Origin: an uncultured Eggerthellaceae bacterium
Lineage (GTDB): Bacteria > Actinomycetota > Coriobacteriia > Coriobacteriales > Eggerthellaceae
Assembly: GCA_937892845.1 (NCBI GenBank)
Contig: CALBGP010000029.1
Location: 124,001 to 188,000, forward strand
Direction: 5' to 3'
Length of the DNA stretch: 64,000 nt
Part shown: positions 53,948-62,840 of the stretch, piece by piece
Layout of the letters: every line of letters starts with the position of its first letter
How positions within the stretch are numbered: the stretch's first letter is position 1
Position numbers and translations under genes: made by a program
Notes under the pieces: model-generated
Database searches by the model: none
What the model saw: the letters and a program-made list of their open reading frames with translations, nothing else
What the model was told of the DNA's origin: nothing

Positions 53948-56743
53948 CTATTCACCGATTTTCTCTGCATACAGTCGGAAAAGGTGTGCCACGATCTTCT
54001 CCTCGTCGCCCTTGAAGTCGACCCCGTAGGCGGCCTCGACGGCTGCGTCGAGGGCCCTGTGGGCGTGCATGAGGTCTGGGAAGAACGTCTCATTGTCCGG
54101 GTCGTACATATCGGCGAGGGTTGCCCCCTCCTGCGCGAAGCGCGCGTCGAGCACGGCCCGAGCGCAACGCTCCACCTCCTCGCGCTGGGAATCGGACGGC
54201 TCCGGCCAAACGAAGTTGTTATAGACCACACCACCCGAGTAGCGGTAATCACTTTTGAGCCGCCCGCAGACGGTGCGCATCCAAGCGTTGTGGAATTGCG
54301 AATGGAGTACGCCAAAGTGATAGATCGAGGCATTTGGAATGAGCTTCACAAGATTGCTGCACAACGTGTCGGGACCTATGAAACCCATTGGGATATATCG
54401 CCGTCTCTCGGAGGAGACTTCGGGAATAACGATCGAATTGCCCCTCGGCATATTCTCGACATGGAACCGGGCGGGAGTCTCCGCCAGTTTGCGCGTCGGG
54501 GCGCTCTTGCTCGCGAGACGATAATCGCGGACGGCTTCGATGCGCTCACGGCAACGCGGCAGGCCCTTCAGCTCGGAGAAGGTCGCGTTTCCGAGGTAGA
54601 GGCACCAACGGCTCTCCCCATGCAGGAACTCCCTTGCCCCGATCCACTTGCGGAAGTAGGGCTCCACACCGGGTTCGGACTTCAGGAATTCAGCCTTCTC
54701 GTCATCGCTGAACAGATAAAACCCGCCGTCGATGGGCTTGTTGCCGATACCGATCTTGGGAACGTCGCAGATGGGCGCGCTTCGGTTCCACACGAACGCA
54801 TCTGGTGCGTCGGCCAGATAGGCGTTGATGTTCCTCGGATGCCTCAGCTCCTCAGGTGCATCGGGCGTCTCATGCAGGTACAGCCGCTTCTCGACGGTCT
54901 CGCGGGAGAAGCCTACGATGACGCAGAACACGTGGGCCTTGTCCATCGCCTCGTTGTCCCATCGGAACGTGTTGTGGGCGAAGTCGATGTGGATCCCCAT
55001 GTCGTGCAGGGGCTTCCAGAGGTTCGCCACCTGCTCGCCCTGGCAGATGGAGTTGGTCGAGACCAGGGCGCACCTGGTGTGCTTTCCCTGCGTGAATCTT
55101 GCGGCCTTCATGTACCAGGCGCCGCAGAAGTCGATGTTGCCCGCGTTCTTCGCGCCGTCGAACACCGACAGCAGGTCCGCCTTCTGCTCCTTGGACTGGT
55201 TACGCGCTCCCAGGAACGGCGGGTTGCCGACGAGGTAGGTGAGGTCTGCGGGGAACACCTCGGCCCAGTCGGTCGTAAGGGCGTTTCCCTCGCGCAGGTT
55301 GCCGAGGTTGCGCAGCGGCAGGAAGTCGAACTGGTAGCCCGGCAGGATCTCCTGCGTCTTGCGCAGCATCTGCTCCTCGGTGATCCACAGAGCGGTCTTT
55401 GCGACCGACACGGCGAAGTCGTTGATCTCGATGCCGTAGAACTGGTCGAGCGAGACACGGATTGGGTTGTCCAACACGCCGTAAAGCGCCGTCTGGTCGC
55501 CGTGCTCGTCTTCGATGATTCGGTTCTCTATGGTGCGCAGCTGGCGGTACGCCTCGGTGAGGAAGTTGCCGGAGCCGCAGGCGGGGTCGCCGACCGTGAT
55601 CTTCGAGATCTTGTCGTGCAGCGCCTCGAGCATCTGCTGGCGTTTAGCCCCGGACCTCTCGCCCTCCGCCGCGTGGAGCTCCGCCCACAGCTCATCGAGG
55701 AATAGAGGTCTCAGGCAGCGCTCGATGTTCTCGACGCTCGTGTAGTGCATGCCGCCCGCATGGCGGGTCTCGGGGTTCAGGGTGCCTTCGAACACGCCGC
55801 CGAAGATGACGCCCGAGATCTCGCGCCAATCGAAGCCACGCGATGCGTCCTCAATCGCGTCGGCGATTTCCTCGGTCATCTGGGGGATGACGATGGACCG
55901 GTCGGAGAAAAGACCGCCGTTGACGTAGGGGAAAGCCGCTACGTCGTCGTCCGCGTACTCGTCGCGCTCCTCGTAGGGAGTGTCGATGGTCTCGAACAGT
56001 GTGGCGAGCTTGCGGCGCAGCTTGCTCGGGTCGCCCTTGCAGAAGTCGCCGAAGGCGAAGTGCGATTGCAGCAGGTCGGCGTCCTCGGCGTAGAGCAGGA
56101 AAATGATGCGGGTGATGAGGACGTTGAGGGAACGCTGCTCCTCCTCATCGGTGTCGATATGGTGGTACTGCTTCGAGAGGGCGTCGTAGAGGCGCGAGAC
56201 GTGCCGACCGGCCTCGACGGACAGCTCCTGCTCTTTGTGGAGGCGACTGGATTCCTTGGAGGTGAGAAAGCTCAAGAGGTACAGGTGGTTCGGCAGCTCT
56301 TCCAGGGAAAACTCCTGCACCGTGTCCTCGGGGCGCTCCTCGTCCAGATCATAGAGGCGGAACGTCTCGAAGTTGCACGTCATGAGCCAGCGCGGGCGCT
56401 CGGAGTACGGCAGGTGCTGGGCGTACCATGTTGCCTGTTGATAGGGGGTTTCAAGCCCGCCGTTGCGGGGCTCTGGCTTGTCGAGGTCCACGCCCACGGA
56501 CTTCTGCTCGCACAGGAAGTGATGGTCGCTCACGAACACGTCGATGCGCCGCCCGCGCACCTTGCGCTCGAAGTCCACGAACGTGGCCATGGAGCTCGAC
56601 GGCACGCCAAGGACGTTCACCAACAGGTCCTGCCAGAACTTGGCGGTATCCTGCTGCTCGTTGTTCTTGCCCTCAGGCACCTTGTCGAGTATCGACCGCC
56701 AACGTTGCACAAACTCCTTGGCGTCAGATTTGGTACCAGCCAT
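53948..56743 (-). CDS. MmeI-like type IIG restriction enzyme and DNA methyltransferase (intact)
   Basis: 931 residues. Domains in order: PD-(D/E)XK nuclease with D68 and E79-Q-K81 (RRIDVFVSDHHFLCEQKSVG), helical linker, methyltransferase with motif I GDPACGSGNF and motif IV VGNPPFLG, then target recognition and a C-terminal helical part (DEEKIVAHLFRLYAEKIGE). One polypeptide both methylates and cuts, recognising a short asymmetric site that cannot be read from sequence. ATG 56743 follows GGAGGTCGTC. It is a clear paralogue of the split gene at 38946-41847, which suggests two different specificities on one island. Confidence 0.92.
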   Translation of the reverse strand: MAGTKSDAKEFVQRWRSILDKVPEGKNNEQQDTAKFWQDLLVNVLGVPSSSMATFVDFERKVRGRRIDVFVSDHHFLCEQKSVGVDLDKPEPRNGGLETPYQQATWYAQHLPYSERPRWLMTCNFETFRLYDLDEERPEDTVQEFSLEELPNHLYLLSFLTSKESSRLHKEQELSVEAGRHVSRLYDALSKQYHHIDTDEEEQRSLNVLITRIIFLLYAEDADLLQSHFAFGDFCKGDPSKLRRKLATLFETIDTPYEERDEYADDDVAAFPYVNGGLFSDRSIVIPQMTEEIADAIEDASRGFDWREISGVIFGGVFEGTLNPETRHAGGMHYTSVENIERCLRPLFLDELWAELHAAEGERSGAKRQQMLEALHDKISKITVGDPACGSGNFLTEAYRQLRTIENRIIEDEHGDQTALYGVLDNPIRVSLDQFYGIEINDFAVSVAKTALWITEEQMLRKTQEILPGYQFDFLPLRNLGNLREGNALTTDWAEVFPADLTYLVGNPPFLGARNQSKEQKADLLSVFDGAKNAGNIDFCGAWYMKAARFTQGKHTRCALVSTNSICQGEQVANLWKPLHDMGIHIDFAHNTFRWDNEAMDKAHVFCVIVGFSRETVEKRLYLHETPDAPEELRHPRNINAYLADAPDAFVWNRSAPICDVPKIGIGNKPIDGGFYLFSDDEKAEFLKSEPGVEPYFRKWIGAREFLHGESRWCLYLGNATFSELKGLPRCRERIEAVRDYRLASKSAPTRKLAETPARFHVENMPRGNSIVIPEVSSERRRYIPMGFIGPDTLCSNLVKLIPNASIYHFGVLHSQFHNAWMRTVCGRLKSDYRYSGGVVYNNFVWPEPSDSQREEVERCARAVLDARFAQEGATLADMYDPDNETFFPDLMHAHRALDAAVEAAYGVDFKGDEEKIVAHLFRLYAEKIGE

Positions 56744-56793
56744 GACGACCTCCGTAAAATCGCCTCTTGTCATTGTAGAACATGATCCCCAAG

Positions 56794-56857
56794 CCCCGAT
56801 TTCGCATTGACGCACCGGCTGCTACGGCTCCAAGGTCGCAAGCGGCGCAACCACCAC
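56794..56857. repeat. 64-base direct repeat, left copy (3' end of the DUF4143 gene)
   Basis: Matches 58284-58347 at 61 of 64 positions. It covers the last codons and the stop of the ATPase gene plus sequence beyond. Confidence 0.88.
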
Positions 56858-58090
56858 GCCGTCCTCCCGGCGATACGCCGTAGCCGTCCCGGTAAGAACC
56901 ATCAAAAATGACGGCTCTCCCTCAATGTCGGCATCGATTTTGGCGGCGAGCTTCTTGAGATTCTCAGCCGCGGAATCGATCTGACGCAATCCGAGCTTCA
57001 CCTCGACGAGCGCCCAGCGCCCGTCGTTGAGAACCAATACCGCATCCGCCTCGAGCCCGGTCTTATCCCGATAGTGATACACGGTGCCCTCGAGAGCATC
57101 CGCGTACACACGAAGGTCTCGCACGCACATGGATTCGAACAACAGCCCGAACATCTCAAAATCTTGCAACAGTTTTTCCGGCGTCGCGTTGAGCATGGCA
57201 GCCGCGATCGAGGGATCGCACACGTGCCGCGTGGGACTTGTACGGACAGCGGTCTTCGAACGCAGACGCGGGGCCCACGCGTCCATATCTTCCAAAACGC
57301 ATGCCCGCGTAAGGGCATCGATATATTCGGATAGCGTATCGCGCGAGGGAGGCTCTCCCTGCATGTCCGCGGCGATAGTCGTCAAGCTCGCTTCTGAGGC
57401 GATGTTTCTGGCATATGACCTCAAAATCGAGCGCATCCAGGTTCGATTGCGACGCACCCCGTCGATCTGCTCGATATCGGCATCAAGCAGCTCGGTCACA
57501 TAATCACGCGCCATCTCAAGGGCGATTTCGCGAGATGTCTCGGTTACCGCCTCGGGCCATCCCCCACGGCACACTGCATAGGCAATGTCCTCGATATCAA
57601 AGTTCGCCAGCGATGCGACATCGGTATCTCCATCGAAAAGCCTGGCAAGCGAAACACCGCATGCAGACTCTCCCGATTCGAACAGCGACATCGTGCGCAT
57701 GGTCATACGGGCAATCCGGCCAACTCCCGAATGTGCAGGCTGCTCCGTCTTCCGTGGAGTTGCGGATCCCGTGAGAATAAAACGCCCGCGTCCCCGACCT
57801 CGGTCTATTTCATAGCGAACGGCATCCCAAAGCTGCGGGGCCATTTGCCATTCGTCGATGAGCCGCGGCTCCGCGCCCGCAAGCAAAAGCGATGGCTTTA
57901 AGTCCGCCAATTGGAGATAGCTGGGGCCGTTGTCCGGATCTTGCAGGTACACGCCGCTCGCAGAGGCTCGCGCCGCAGTCGCGGTCTTGCCGCACCACTT
58001 GGGACCCTTGATCTGAACCGCTCCCGCAGTCCTCAACTTACGCTCGAGTACGCGATCGGCGACGCGCGGAAGATAATCGACTTCCGTCAT
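56822..58090 (-). CDS. DUF4143/AAA_14 ATP-binding protein
   Basis: 422 residues. N-terminal AAA ATPase with Walker A GPKWCGKT (29-36), LRLIDEW-like Walker B (EPRLIDEWQMAPQLWDAVRY) and sensor FILTGSATPRK. C-terminal DUF4143 domain with a PD-(D/E)XK-like fold (GLEADAVLVLNDGRWALVEV, then KLGLRQIDSAAENLKKL). Such proteins are abundant in gut Actinobacteria, often beside restriction systems; their role is unproven. The start at 58090 follows GGAGGGTTTGGT. Four 23-base repeats lie upstream, and a 64-base direct repeat flanks the gene, so it looks like a duplicated or mobile unit. Confidence 0.85.
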   Translation of the reverse strand: MTEVDYLPRVADRVLERKLRTAGAVQIKGPKWCGKTATAARASASGVYLQDPDNGPSYLQLADLKPSLLLAGAEPRLIDEWQMAPQLWDAVRYEIDRGRGRGRFILTGSATPRKTEQPAHSGVGRIARMTMRTMSLFESGESACGVSLARLFDGDTDVASLANFDIEDIAYAVCRGGWPEAVTETSREIALEMARDYVTELLDADIEQIDGVRRNRTWMRSILRSYARNIASEASLTTIAADMQGEPPSRDTLSEYIDALTRACVLEDMDAWAPRLRSKTAVRTSPTRHVCDPSIAAAMLNATPEKLLQDFEMFGLLFESMCVRDLRVYADALEGTVYHYRDKTGLEADAVLVLNDGRWALVEVKLGLRQIDSAAENLKKLAAKIDADIEGEPSFLMVLTGTATAYRREDGVVVAPLATLEP

Positions 58091-58148
58091 ACCAAACCCT
58101 CCTGCATGAAAAGCTTTCCTGTTCATATGATACCGCTATTGTACTGGC

Positions 58149-58240
58149 TTTTCCGCAAGGTGGCTTATTTTAATTCCATAAGTTGGACTGTTTCAGTTCC
58201 GCAAGTTGGACGAATAGAATTCCGCGAGTTGGCCTAGTGC
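58149..58240. promoter_or_regulatory. Four direct repeats with a 23-base period upstream of the DUF4143 gene
   Basis: Units start at 58149, 58172, 58195 and 58218, each built on TTCCGCAAGTTGG with a variable tail. The even spacing suggests co-operative protein binding, perhaps by the ATPase itself. Confidence 0.7.
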
Positions 58241-58283
58241 GCGAACCTGAACAAACAGCCGCGCACAAAACCGGAACCCGCAA

Positions 58284-58347
58284 CCCCGATTCCGCATTGA
58301 CGCACCGGCGGCTACGGCTCCAAGGTCGCAAGCGGAGCAACCACCAC
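58284..58347. repeat. 64-base direct repeat, right copy
   Basis: A remnant of the 3' end of a second DUF4143 gene (encodes VVVAPLATLEP then stop on the minus strand), 61 of 64 bases identical to 56794-56857. Confidence 0.88.
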
Positions 58348-58353
58348 TTCCCG

Positions 58354-58392
58354 GGAAAACAAAGCAGGCCAGAGGATCGATGCCTCTGGCCT
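58354..58392 (-). terminator. Terminator of tRNA-Arg
   Basis: A 10-base stem AGGCCAGAGG/CCTCTGGCCT with a seven-base loop, followed on the minus strand by a GCTTTGTTTT run, 12 bases past the tRNA end. Confidence 0.88.
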
Positions 58393-58403
58393 GTGATTTC
58401 ACC

Positions 58404-58479
58404 TGGTGCCCCCGGCGCGATTCGAACGCGCGACACCCGCTTTAGGAGAGCGGTGCTCTATCCCCTGAGCTACGGAGGC
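58404..58479 (-). tRNA. tRNA-Arg (anticodon CCT)
   Basis: 76 bases including encoded CCA. Acceptor GCCTCCG pairs with CGGGGGC (one G-U). Anticodon arm CCGCT-CTCCTAA-AGCGG gives CCT. T-loop TTCGAAT. It borders the accessory region, and tRNA genes are frequent island attachment sites, but no duplicated 3' end was found. Confidence 0.95.
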
Positions 58480-58614
58480 AATCAAACAAGTTCGTCTATT
58501 TTACCACCCTTTGCGCATGGCGAAGCGAGAAAACCGAAGTCCCGCATAGACAGCGCCTCCCCCATCACCTGCCGCAAACCCCAAGGACAACGGTGCCTGC
58601 AGGCGAATGGCCAT

Positions 58615-58662
58615 CTTAATGCAACCTTAATCTCTCGCGACCAATCTTAACACTGCATTAAG
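58615..58662 (+). promoter_or_regulatory. Candidate KdpE (OmpR-type) sites upstream of kdp
   Basis: CTTAAT at 58615 and 58626 (11 bases apart), CTTAAC at 58646, and the inverse ATTAAG at 58657. Direct repeats one turn apart are what OmpR/PhoB-family regulators such as KdpE bind. They lie 140-190 bases before kdpF. The 323-base space holds also a GCCGGG/CCCGGC stem near 58730. I saw no c-di-AMP riboswitch. Confidence 0.45.
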
Positions 58663-58802
58663 GCTCTTCCGCATACCTTTGTATCGCCTGGAAATGCGAG
58701 CGCAAGACCATTCCGTGAAAGCACATCGGGCCGGGAAAAGCCCCGGCTCCAAAGCGGTCGGTCCGATGCGCCGCGCGATAGAAGCAAACCGAAAGGAGCA
58801 AC

Positions 58803-58895
58803 ATGTCACTGGTAACGGGCATCGTGGGCGCAATCGGCGTAGCCTCGATGCTGTATCTCTTCTACATCCTGCTCGGCGGAGGTGAACGGCGATGA
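58803..58895 (+). CDS. kdpF: KdpF, small subunit of the Kdp potassium pump
   Basis: A 30-residue single-helix peptide, MSLVTGIVGAIGVASMLYLF then YILLGGGERR, with GAAAGGAGCAAC before its ATG. KdpF stabilises the KdpABC complex. Its stop overlaps the kdpA ATG by four bases (ATGA). Confidence 0.88.
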   Translation: MSLVTGIVGAIGVASMLYLFYILLGGGERR

Positions 58896-60697
58896 TGGAC
58901 GAACTCGTTGAATACGGCGCATACGTTGCGCTGCTCATCGCACTGGCGATCCCTCTGTCCGCGTACATCAATCGCGTGATGGCCGGCGAGTACGGCCCCA
59001 TCTCGCGCGTGCTGGCACCCGTCGAACGCGGCATCTACCGCATGACCGGCGTGAGCCCGCGCGATTCCATGAACTGGAAGCGCTACATGGTCTGCGTGCT
59101 GGCGTTCTCCGCGATTTCGCTGATCGCCCTCATGGCAATCCTCATGCTGCAGGGTGTCCTGCCCTTCAATCCCCAGGGCTTCGACGGCCTGTCCTGGCAC
59201 CTGGCGTTCAACACCGCAGCAAGCTTCGTGACCAATACCAACTGGCAGTCCTACTCCGGCGAAGCCGCTCTCAGCTACTTCTCGCAGGCCATCGGCCTGA
59301 CGGTGCAGAACTTCGTCACCCCCGCCGTTGGCATGGCCGTGCTGTTCGCGCTCTTCCGCGGAATCACAGGCGAAGGCATCGATGCACTTGGCAACTTCTT
59401 CACAGACGCCACACGTGCACTGCTGTTCGTGCTGCTGCCGTTGTCCCTGGTCGTTGCCATGATCGATGTCGCCCAGGGTTCCCCGCAGAACCTCAACGAC
59501 TATGAAACCGTGCAGCTCGTTGAACCTGTCGGCCTTGACGCCGAAGGCAACGTGGTCGCTGCCGACGACCCGGCAGCGGTCGAAACGGTGACCGAAGGCG
59601 TGATCCCCATGGGACCTCAGGCCAGCCAGGTGGCCATCAAACAGCTCGGCACCAACGGCGGCGGCTTCAACGGGGTCAATTCCGCATCCCCGCTTGAGAA
59701 CCCCACACCCTTCACCAACCTGATCCAGTGCATCTCGCTGCTGCTGATCCCGTTCGCCCTGATCTTCAGCTTCGGCCGTTTCGTGGCCGACCGTCGCCAG
59801 GGACGCGCCATCTTCGCAGCCGTCATGGTGCTCTTTCTCACATGCCTGGCAGTTGTCGCATGGGCCGAAATCGCGGCAACGCCCCAGTTGGCACAGGACG
59901 GCGCCGTGTACATGGGCACCAGCGGCCAGTCTGGCGGCAACATGGAGGGCAAGGAGACCCGCTTCGGCGTGACCGACTCCGCCCTATGGACCGTCTTCAC
60001 CACCTCGGCATCCAATGGCTCCGTGAACTCGATGCTCGATTCGTACACCCCGCTCGGCGGCATGGTTCCCATGATTCTCATGGCCCTCGGCGAAATCGTC
60101 GGTGGCGGCGTGGGCTGCGGTCTGTACTCCATGATCGGCTTCGTGCTGCTGACCGTCTTCGTCGCCGGTTTGATGGTGGGCCGCACCCCCGAATATCTGG
60201 GCAAGAAGATCGGTCCTCGCGAAATGCGCATGGCCACGATCTTGTGCATCACCACCCCCGTGGTCATCCTGGTCGGTGCGGCAATCATGTGCATGGATCC
60301 TGCCACCGTGGAAAGCCTGAACAACGACGGCGCACACGGTTTCTCCGAAGTGCTCTACGCGGCCATCTCCGCAGGCGGCAACAACGGCTCTGCCTTCGCC
60401 GGCCTGACGGCAGACACCCCTATGATCAACACCGTCCTGGGCGTTGAAATGCTCGCGAACCGATTCATCCCCGTGGCTGCAGCATTGGCGCTGGCAGGCA
60501 GCCTTGGCGCACGCCGCAAGGTGGCCGAAAACGCCGGCACACTGTCCACATGCAACTTCGTCTTCGTATTCCTGCTCATCGTGATCATCTTGCTCATCGG
60601 CGCACTCTCCATGTTCCCCGCCCTTGCACTGGGCCCCGTGGCCGAACACCTTTCGATGATTCTGAGCTCTGCCGCAAGCACCGCGGCAGCACTGTAG
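58892..60697 (+). CDS. kdpA: Potassium-transporting ATPase subunit A
   Basis: 601 residues, the channel-like subunit that binds and moves potassium. Selectivity-filter regions are visible (SFVTNTNWQSYSGE; GTNGGGFNGVNSASPLENP; SAGGNNGSAFAGL). About ten helices. GGAGGTGA precedes ATG 58892. An acidic loop (PVGLDAEGNVVAADDPAAVE) lies around residues 210-230. Part of kdpFABC. Confidence 0.96.
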   Translation: MMDELVEYGAYVALLIALAIPLSAYINRVMAGEYGPISRVLAPVERGIYRMTGVSPRDSMNWKRYMVCVLAFSAISLIALMAILMLQGVLPFNPQGFDGLSWHLAFNTAASFVTNTNWQSYSGEAALSYFSQAIGLTVQNFVTPAVGMAVLFALFRGITGEGIDALGNFFTDATRALLFVLLPLSLVVAMIDVAQGSPQNLNDYETVQLVEPVGLDAEGNVVAADDPAAVETVTEGVIPMGPQASQVAIKQLGTNGGGFNGVNSASPLENPTPFTNLIQCISLLLIPFALIFSFGRFVADRRQGRAIFAAVMVLFLTCLAVVAWAEIAATPQLAQDGAVYMGTSGQSGGNMEGKETRFGVTDSALWTVFTTSASNGSVNSMLDSYTPLGGMVPMILMALGEIVGGGVGCGLYSMIGFVLLTVFVAGLMVGRTPEYLGKKIGPREMRMATILCITTPVVILVGAAIMCMDPATVESLNNDGAHGFSEVLYAAISAGGNNGSAFAGLTADTPMINTVLGVEMLANRFIPVAAALALAGSLGARRKVAENAGTLSTCNFVFVFLLIVIILLIGALSMFPALALGPVAEHLSMILSSAASTAAAL

Positions 60698-60713
60698 GTC
60701 AGGTAGGTAGAAT

Positions 60714-62828
60714 ATGCTCGAATCCACATTCAACCGCTCCGACGCAGACCTGAAAAACCAGGCTGTGCGCGCACTGCGCGATGCAGTGTCGAAACTATCC
60801 ATCCGCGACCAGGCGAAAAATCCCGTCATGCTGATGGTGTACATCTCTGCTCTGCTCACCACCGCCCTGTTCGCCTTGTCGCTGTTCGGCATCGCCGATG
60901 CGCAGCCGGGCTATATCGCCGCCATCACCGCAGTTCTGTGGCTCACCGTCCTGTTCGCCAACTTCGCCGAAGCCCTGGCCGAAAGCCGCGGCAAAGCCCA
61001 AGCCGATTCCCTGCGCGCCGCCAAACAGGATGTCACCGCCCACAAGGTCAACGAAGGCCTGGTGGCAAAAGGCTCCCATGTGGAAGATCCCGCCGAATTC
61101 TTCCTTCTGCACGCCGACGATGTGAGCTCTTCCACCTTGCGGCGCGAAAGCATGTTCTTCGTGTCCGCAGGCGAGCAGATTCCAGCCGACGGCGAGGTGA
61201 TCATGGGAGCCGCATCGGTCGACGAAAGCGCCATCACAGGCGAATCCGCACCCGTGATCCGCGAAGCGGGCGGCGACCGTTCGTCTGTCACCGGAGGCAC
61301 CACGGTGCTTTCCGACTGGCTGGTCGTCCGCGTCAGCGCCGAGAACGGCCATAGCTTCCTGGACCAGATGATCGCCATGGTGGAATCTGCAGTGCGCAAA
61401 AAGACCCCTAACGAGCTGGCGCTCGAAACCCTATTGGTAGCACTGACTCTGGTATTTCTGCTGGTAGCCATGTCGTTGTTCACCTTCAGCGATTTTTCCG
61501 CAGGACAATCCGGCACAAAGAACCCCACATCCGTGACATCGCTGATCGCATTGTTCGTCTGCCTTGCGCCCACCACCATCGGTGCCCTTCTCTCCGCCAT
61601 CGGCATCGCAGGCATGAGTCGTCTGAACAGGGCGAACGTACTGGCCATGAGCGGGCGCGCCGTTGAAGCCGCCGGCGACGTGGATGTGCTGCTGCTCGAT
61701 AAGACCGGCACCATCACCCTGGGCAACCGCCAGGCCGCCGAATTCATCCCCGTTGACGGCGCAACCGAGCGCGAGGTCGCCGACGCCGCCCAGCTCGCAA
61801 GCCTCACCGATGAGACCCCCGAAGGCCGCAGCATCGTGATCCTGGCCAAGGAGCGCTTCGGAATCCGCCAACGCGAGATCTCCGGCTCCGGCATGCGCAC
61901 CGTGCCCTTCACCGCGCAGACCCGCATGAGCGGCGTCGACTTCGACGGCCACGAAGTGCGCAAGGGCGCAGCCGACGCGGTCCGCGCCTACGTCGAAGCC
62001 GCCGGCGGCACCTACAGCGCCGAATGCGCGAAGGCAGCCGAAGACATCGCCAAGGCGGGCGGCACCCCGCTGCTAGTCGCACGCGACCGCCGCATCCTGG
62101 GCGTGGTCTATCTGAAGGACGTCGTCAAGCAGGGCATCAAGGAGAACTTCGCCGACCTGCGCACGATGGGCATCAAGACCGTCATGATCACGGGCGACAA
62201 CCCGCTGACTGCCGCCGCAATCGCCGCCGAAGCGGGCGTAGACGACTTCATCGCCGAAGCCACCCCCGAGACCAAACTGGAAGCGATCCGCCGCTACCAG
62301 GCCGAAGGCCACATGGTCGCCATGACCGGCGACGGCACCAACGACGCCCCCGCACTTGCCCAGGCCGACGTGGCCGTGGCCATGAACAGCGGCACGCAGG
62401 CGGCCAAGGAAGCCGGCAACATGGTGGACCTGGATTCCAGCCCCACCAAGCTCATCGACATCGTGCGCATCGGCAAGCAGCTGCTCATGACGCGCGGCGC
62501 CCTGACCACCTTCTCGATCGCCAACGACGTGGCGAAGTACTTCGCCATCATCCCCGCCCTGTTCGTTCCGCTGTATCCCCAGCTCGAGGCACTCAACATC
62601 ATGCACCTCGCGAACCCGGCGACGGCGATCCTGGCCGCGGTCATCTACAACGCGCTCATCATCGTGGCGCTGATTCCGCTGGCCCTGCGCGGCGTCAACT
62701 ACCGCGAAGCGCCCTCGCAGAGCCTGCTCACGCGCAACCTGCTCATCTACGGTGTCGGCGGCATCATCCTGCCCTTCGTCGCCATCAAACTGCTCGACAT
62801 GGTGCTGGCCGCCATGGGAATCATGTAG
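60714..62828 (+). CDS. kdpB: Potassium-transporting ATPase subunit B
   Basis: 704 residues, P-type ATPase that powers Kdp. The phosphorylated Asp329 is in LLLDKTGTITLGN; the actuator loop is ITGESAPV near residue 174; the hinge is MTGDGTNDAPALAQADVAVA. It starts 16 bases after kdpA. Confidence 0.97.
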   Translation: MLESTFNRSDADLKNQAVRALRDAVSKLSIRDQAKNPVMLMVYISALLTTALFALSLFGIADAQPGYIAAITAVLWLTVLFANFAEALAESRGKAQADSLRAAKQDVTAHKVNEGLVAKGSHVEDPAEFFLLHADDVSSSTLRRESMFFVSAGEQIPADGEVIMGAASVDESAITGESAPVIREAGGDRSSVTGGTTVLSDWLVVRVSAENGHSFLDQMIAMVESAVRKKTPNELALETLLVALTLVFLLVAMSLFTFSDFSAGQSGTKNPTSVTSLIALFVCLAPTTIGALLSAIGIAGMSRLNRANVLAMSGRAVEAAGDVDVLLLDKTGTITLGNRQAAEFIPVDGATEREVADAAQLASLTDETPEGRSIVILAKERFGIRQREISGSGMRTVPFTAQTRMSGVDFDGHEVRKGAADAVRAYVEAAGGTYSAECAKAAEDIAKAGGTPLLVARDRRILGVVYLKDVVKQGIKENFADLRTMGIKTVMITGDNPLTAAAIAAEAGVDDFIAEATPETKLEAIRRYQAEGHMVAMTGDGTNDAPALAQADVAVAMNSGTQAAKEAGNMVDLDSSPTKLIDIVRIGKQLLMTRGALTTFSIANDVAKYFAIIPALFVPLYPQLEALNIMHLANPATAILAAVIYNALIIVALIPLALRGVNYREAPSQSLLTRNLLIYGVGGIILPFVAIKLLDMVLAAMGIM

Positions 62829-62840
62829 AAAGGACCGACC

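Noticed and set aside
53984..55705. 573-codon open frame opposite the intact MmeI-like gene
   Set aside because: Shadow of a gene with clear catalytic motifs on the other strand.
58149..58240. CRISPR array
   Set aside because: The period of 23 bases leaves no room for spacers, units are imperfect, and no cas gene is present. No CRISPR array is seen anywhere in the window.
58404..58479. tRNA-Arg as the proven attachment site of the accessory region
   Set aside because: No duplicate of the tRNA 3' end and no integrase gene were found in the window, so it is only a possibility.
58480..58802. c-di-AMP (ydaO) riboswitch before kdp
   Set aside because: The GC-rich stem near 58730 lacks the conserved ydaO sequence blocks.
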